Positions 63,572 to 64,000 of a DNA stretch of 64,000 nt are shown here, in pieces. The position numbers were made by a program, and so were the translations under genes. How positions within the stretch are numbered: position 1 is the first letter of the stretch; each line of letters begins with the position of its first letter. A model generated the notes under the pieces. The model was given only the letters and a program-made list of their open reading frames with translations, had not been told where the DNA came from and did no database searches. Origin of the DNA: Gordonibacter massiliensis (ex Traore et al. 2017) (GTDB taxonomy: Bacteria > Actinomycetota > Coriobacteriia > Coriobacteriales > Eggerthellaceae); NCBI GenBank assembly GCA_900170005.1, contig LT827128.1:3654168-3718167 (forward strand). The letters run 5' to 3'.

Positions 63572-64000
63572 TTATGATCCTGTTTTTGCAAGTAAATCGC
63601 GTCTGTTCAAGATGAAGCCCCCTGCCGCAGTGGCCGTTATGGCGACAATGATGCAAATGGCGAGCGCGGCCTCAACGCTAATTCCGCCAGGCATGACAAG
63701 GTCGATTCTCGCAATCATTGAATAGTCGCCTATAAGCAGAGGCGTGCTGAAATAAATAGATAACGCATAAAATGTCATAAGGGCCATGAAGCTCATGAAA
63801 GGGCCGATGAGAAGCGATAGAGCAACTTGCGCAAGCGATAGGGCGATCGAAAGAGTGGGAGCTATGAGAAGTGCGGCAATGAACATGCTGGGGCTGATAT
63901 TGATAACACTGAGCCCGTTGACCAAGGCGGAAGGGGAATCAGAAGCTGACGGGGCGAATGGAGAGCCGAATGCGAAGGCGAAGCAGGCGAAGACGACAAG
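63572..64000 (-). CDS. second ABC-2-type permease-like protein, 5' end outside window
   Basis: The frame is open to the right edge of the window (minus strand), so the gene is partial; the TTG at 63925 is an internal codon candidate. The visible C-terminal part has four hydrophobic segments and ends GGFILNRRDLLAKTGS, a typical ABC-2 permease end. The 34-base gap before the next gene indicates one operon, whose ATP-binding gene probably lies to the right of the window. Confidence 0.6.
   Translation of the reverse strand, partial: LVVFACFAFAFGSPFAPSASDSPSALVNGLSVINISPSMFIAALLIAPTLSIALSLAQVALSLLIGPFMSFMALMTFYALSIYFSTPLLIGDYSMIARIDLVMPGGISVEAALAICIIVAITATAAGGFILNRRDLLAKTGS

Overview
The window is 64 kb of mostly high-GC actinobacterial chromosome. 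The best guess is Coriobacteriia, family Eggerthellaceae (Eggerthella or Gordonibacter type). Grounds are the 12-TM LuxR-type regulator divergent from a molybdopterin enzyme operon, the DmsB-like fragment at the left edge, the GTG-rich ATP synthase operon with a leader-bearing subunit b, and the many GC-rich palindromic intergenic repeats. The assignment is inference; no rRNA or other decisive marker is present.

Left part (1-22 kb): end of a DmsB-like iron-sulfur subunit; a monoacylglycerol-lipase-like hydrolase overlapping glpK; rpiB, glyA, upp and a dCMP deaminase; an atpI-like gene and the complete atpBEFHAGDC operon; a LuxR-type regulator facing a three-gene molybdopterin oxidoreductase operon; an aldo/keto reductase with ferredoxin clusters, divergent from a TetR regulator across two matching palindromic operators.

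Central part (22-36 kb): the most interesting region. A tyrosine recombinase is followed by two nearly identical 28-bp palindromic sites in opposite orientation, enclosing 298 bp that carry an outward promoter. In the sequenced orientation that promoter points away from the next operon. Immediately beyond the right site lies a sequence that folds like a cyclic-di-GMP-I riboswitch, then a seven-gene operon: SipW-like signal peptidase, TasA/camelysin-like protein, anchored scaffold protein ending in a TasA-like domain, second SipW-like peptidase, two more TasA-like proteins, and an 1844-residue secreted repeat protein. Read together this is a phase-variable, c-di-GMP-gated extracellular matrix (fibre/biofilm) locus. 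A B3/4-domain gene lies to its left and a decayed copy of that gene to its right, in the same orientation, suggesting a mobile or duplicated island.

Right part (36-58 kb): housekeeping and transport genes: a PPOX-family protein, dnaE, truA, an acidic repetitive protein, an unusual fusion of a phosphoesterase-like domain with an ArsS-type radical SAM enzyme, an SSS symporter, an AAA/DUF4143 ATPase, asnB, a Tat-exported amidohydrolase, an NSS transporter, a GEGYG-repeat protein, two adjacent U32-family proteins and ychF.

Right end (58-64 kb): AT-richer DNA. A type II restriction-modification system (BamHI-like endonuclease, C protein, methyltransferase) sits between the 3' end of ychF and a second degenerate copy of that same 3' end about 3.9 kb further on, which marks it as an inserted island. 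Two ABC-2-like membrane permeases, one cut by the window end, follow on the minus strand. No rRNA, tRNA, CRISPR array or transposase was recognised.
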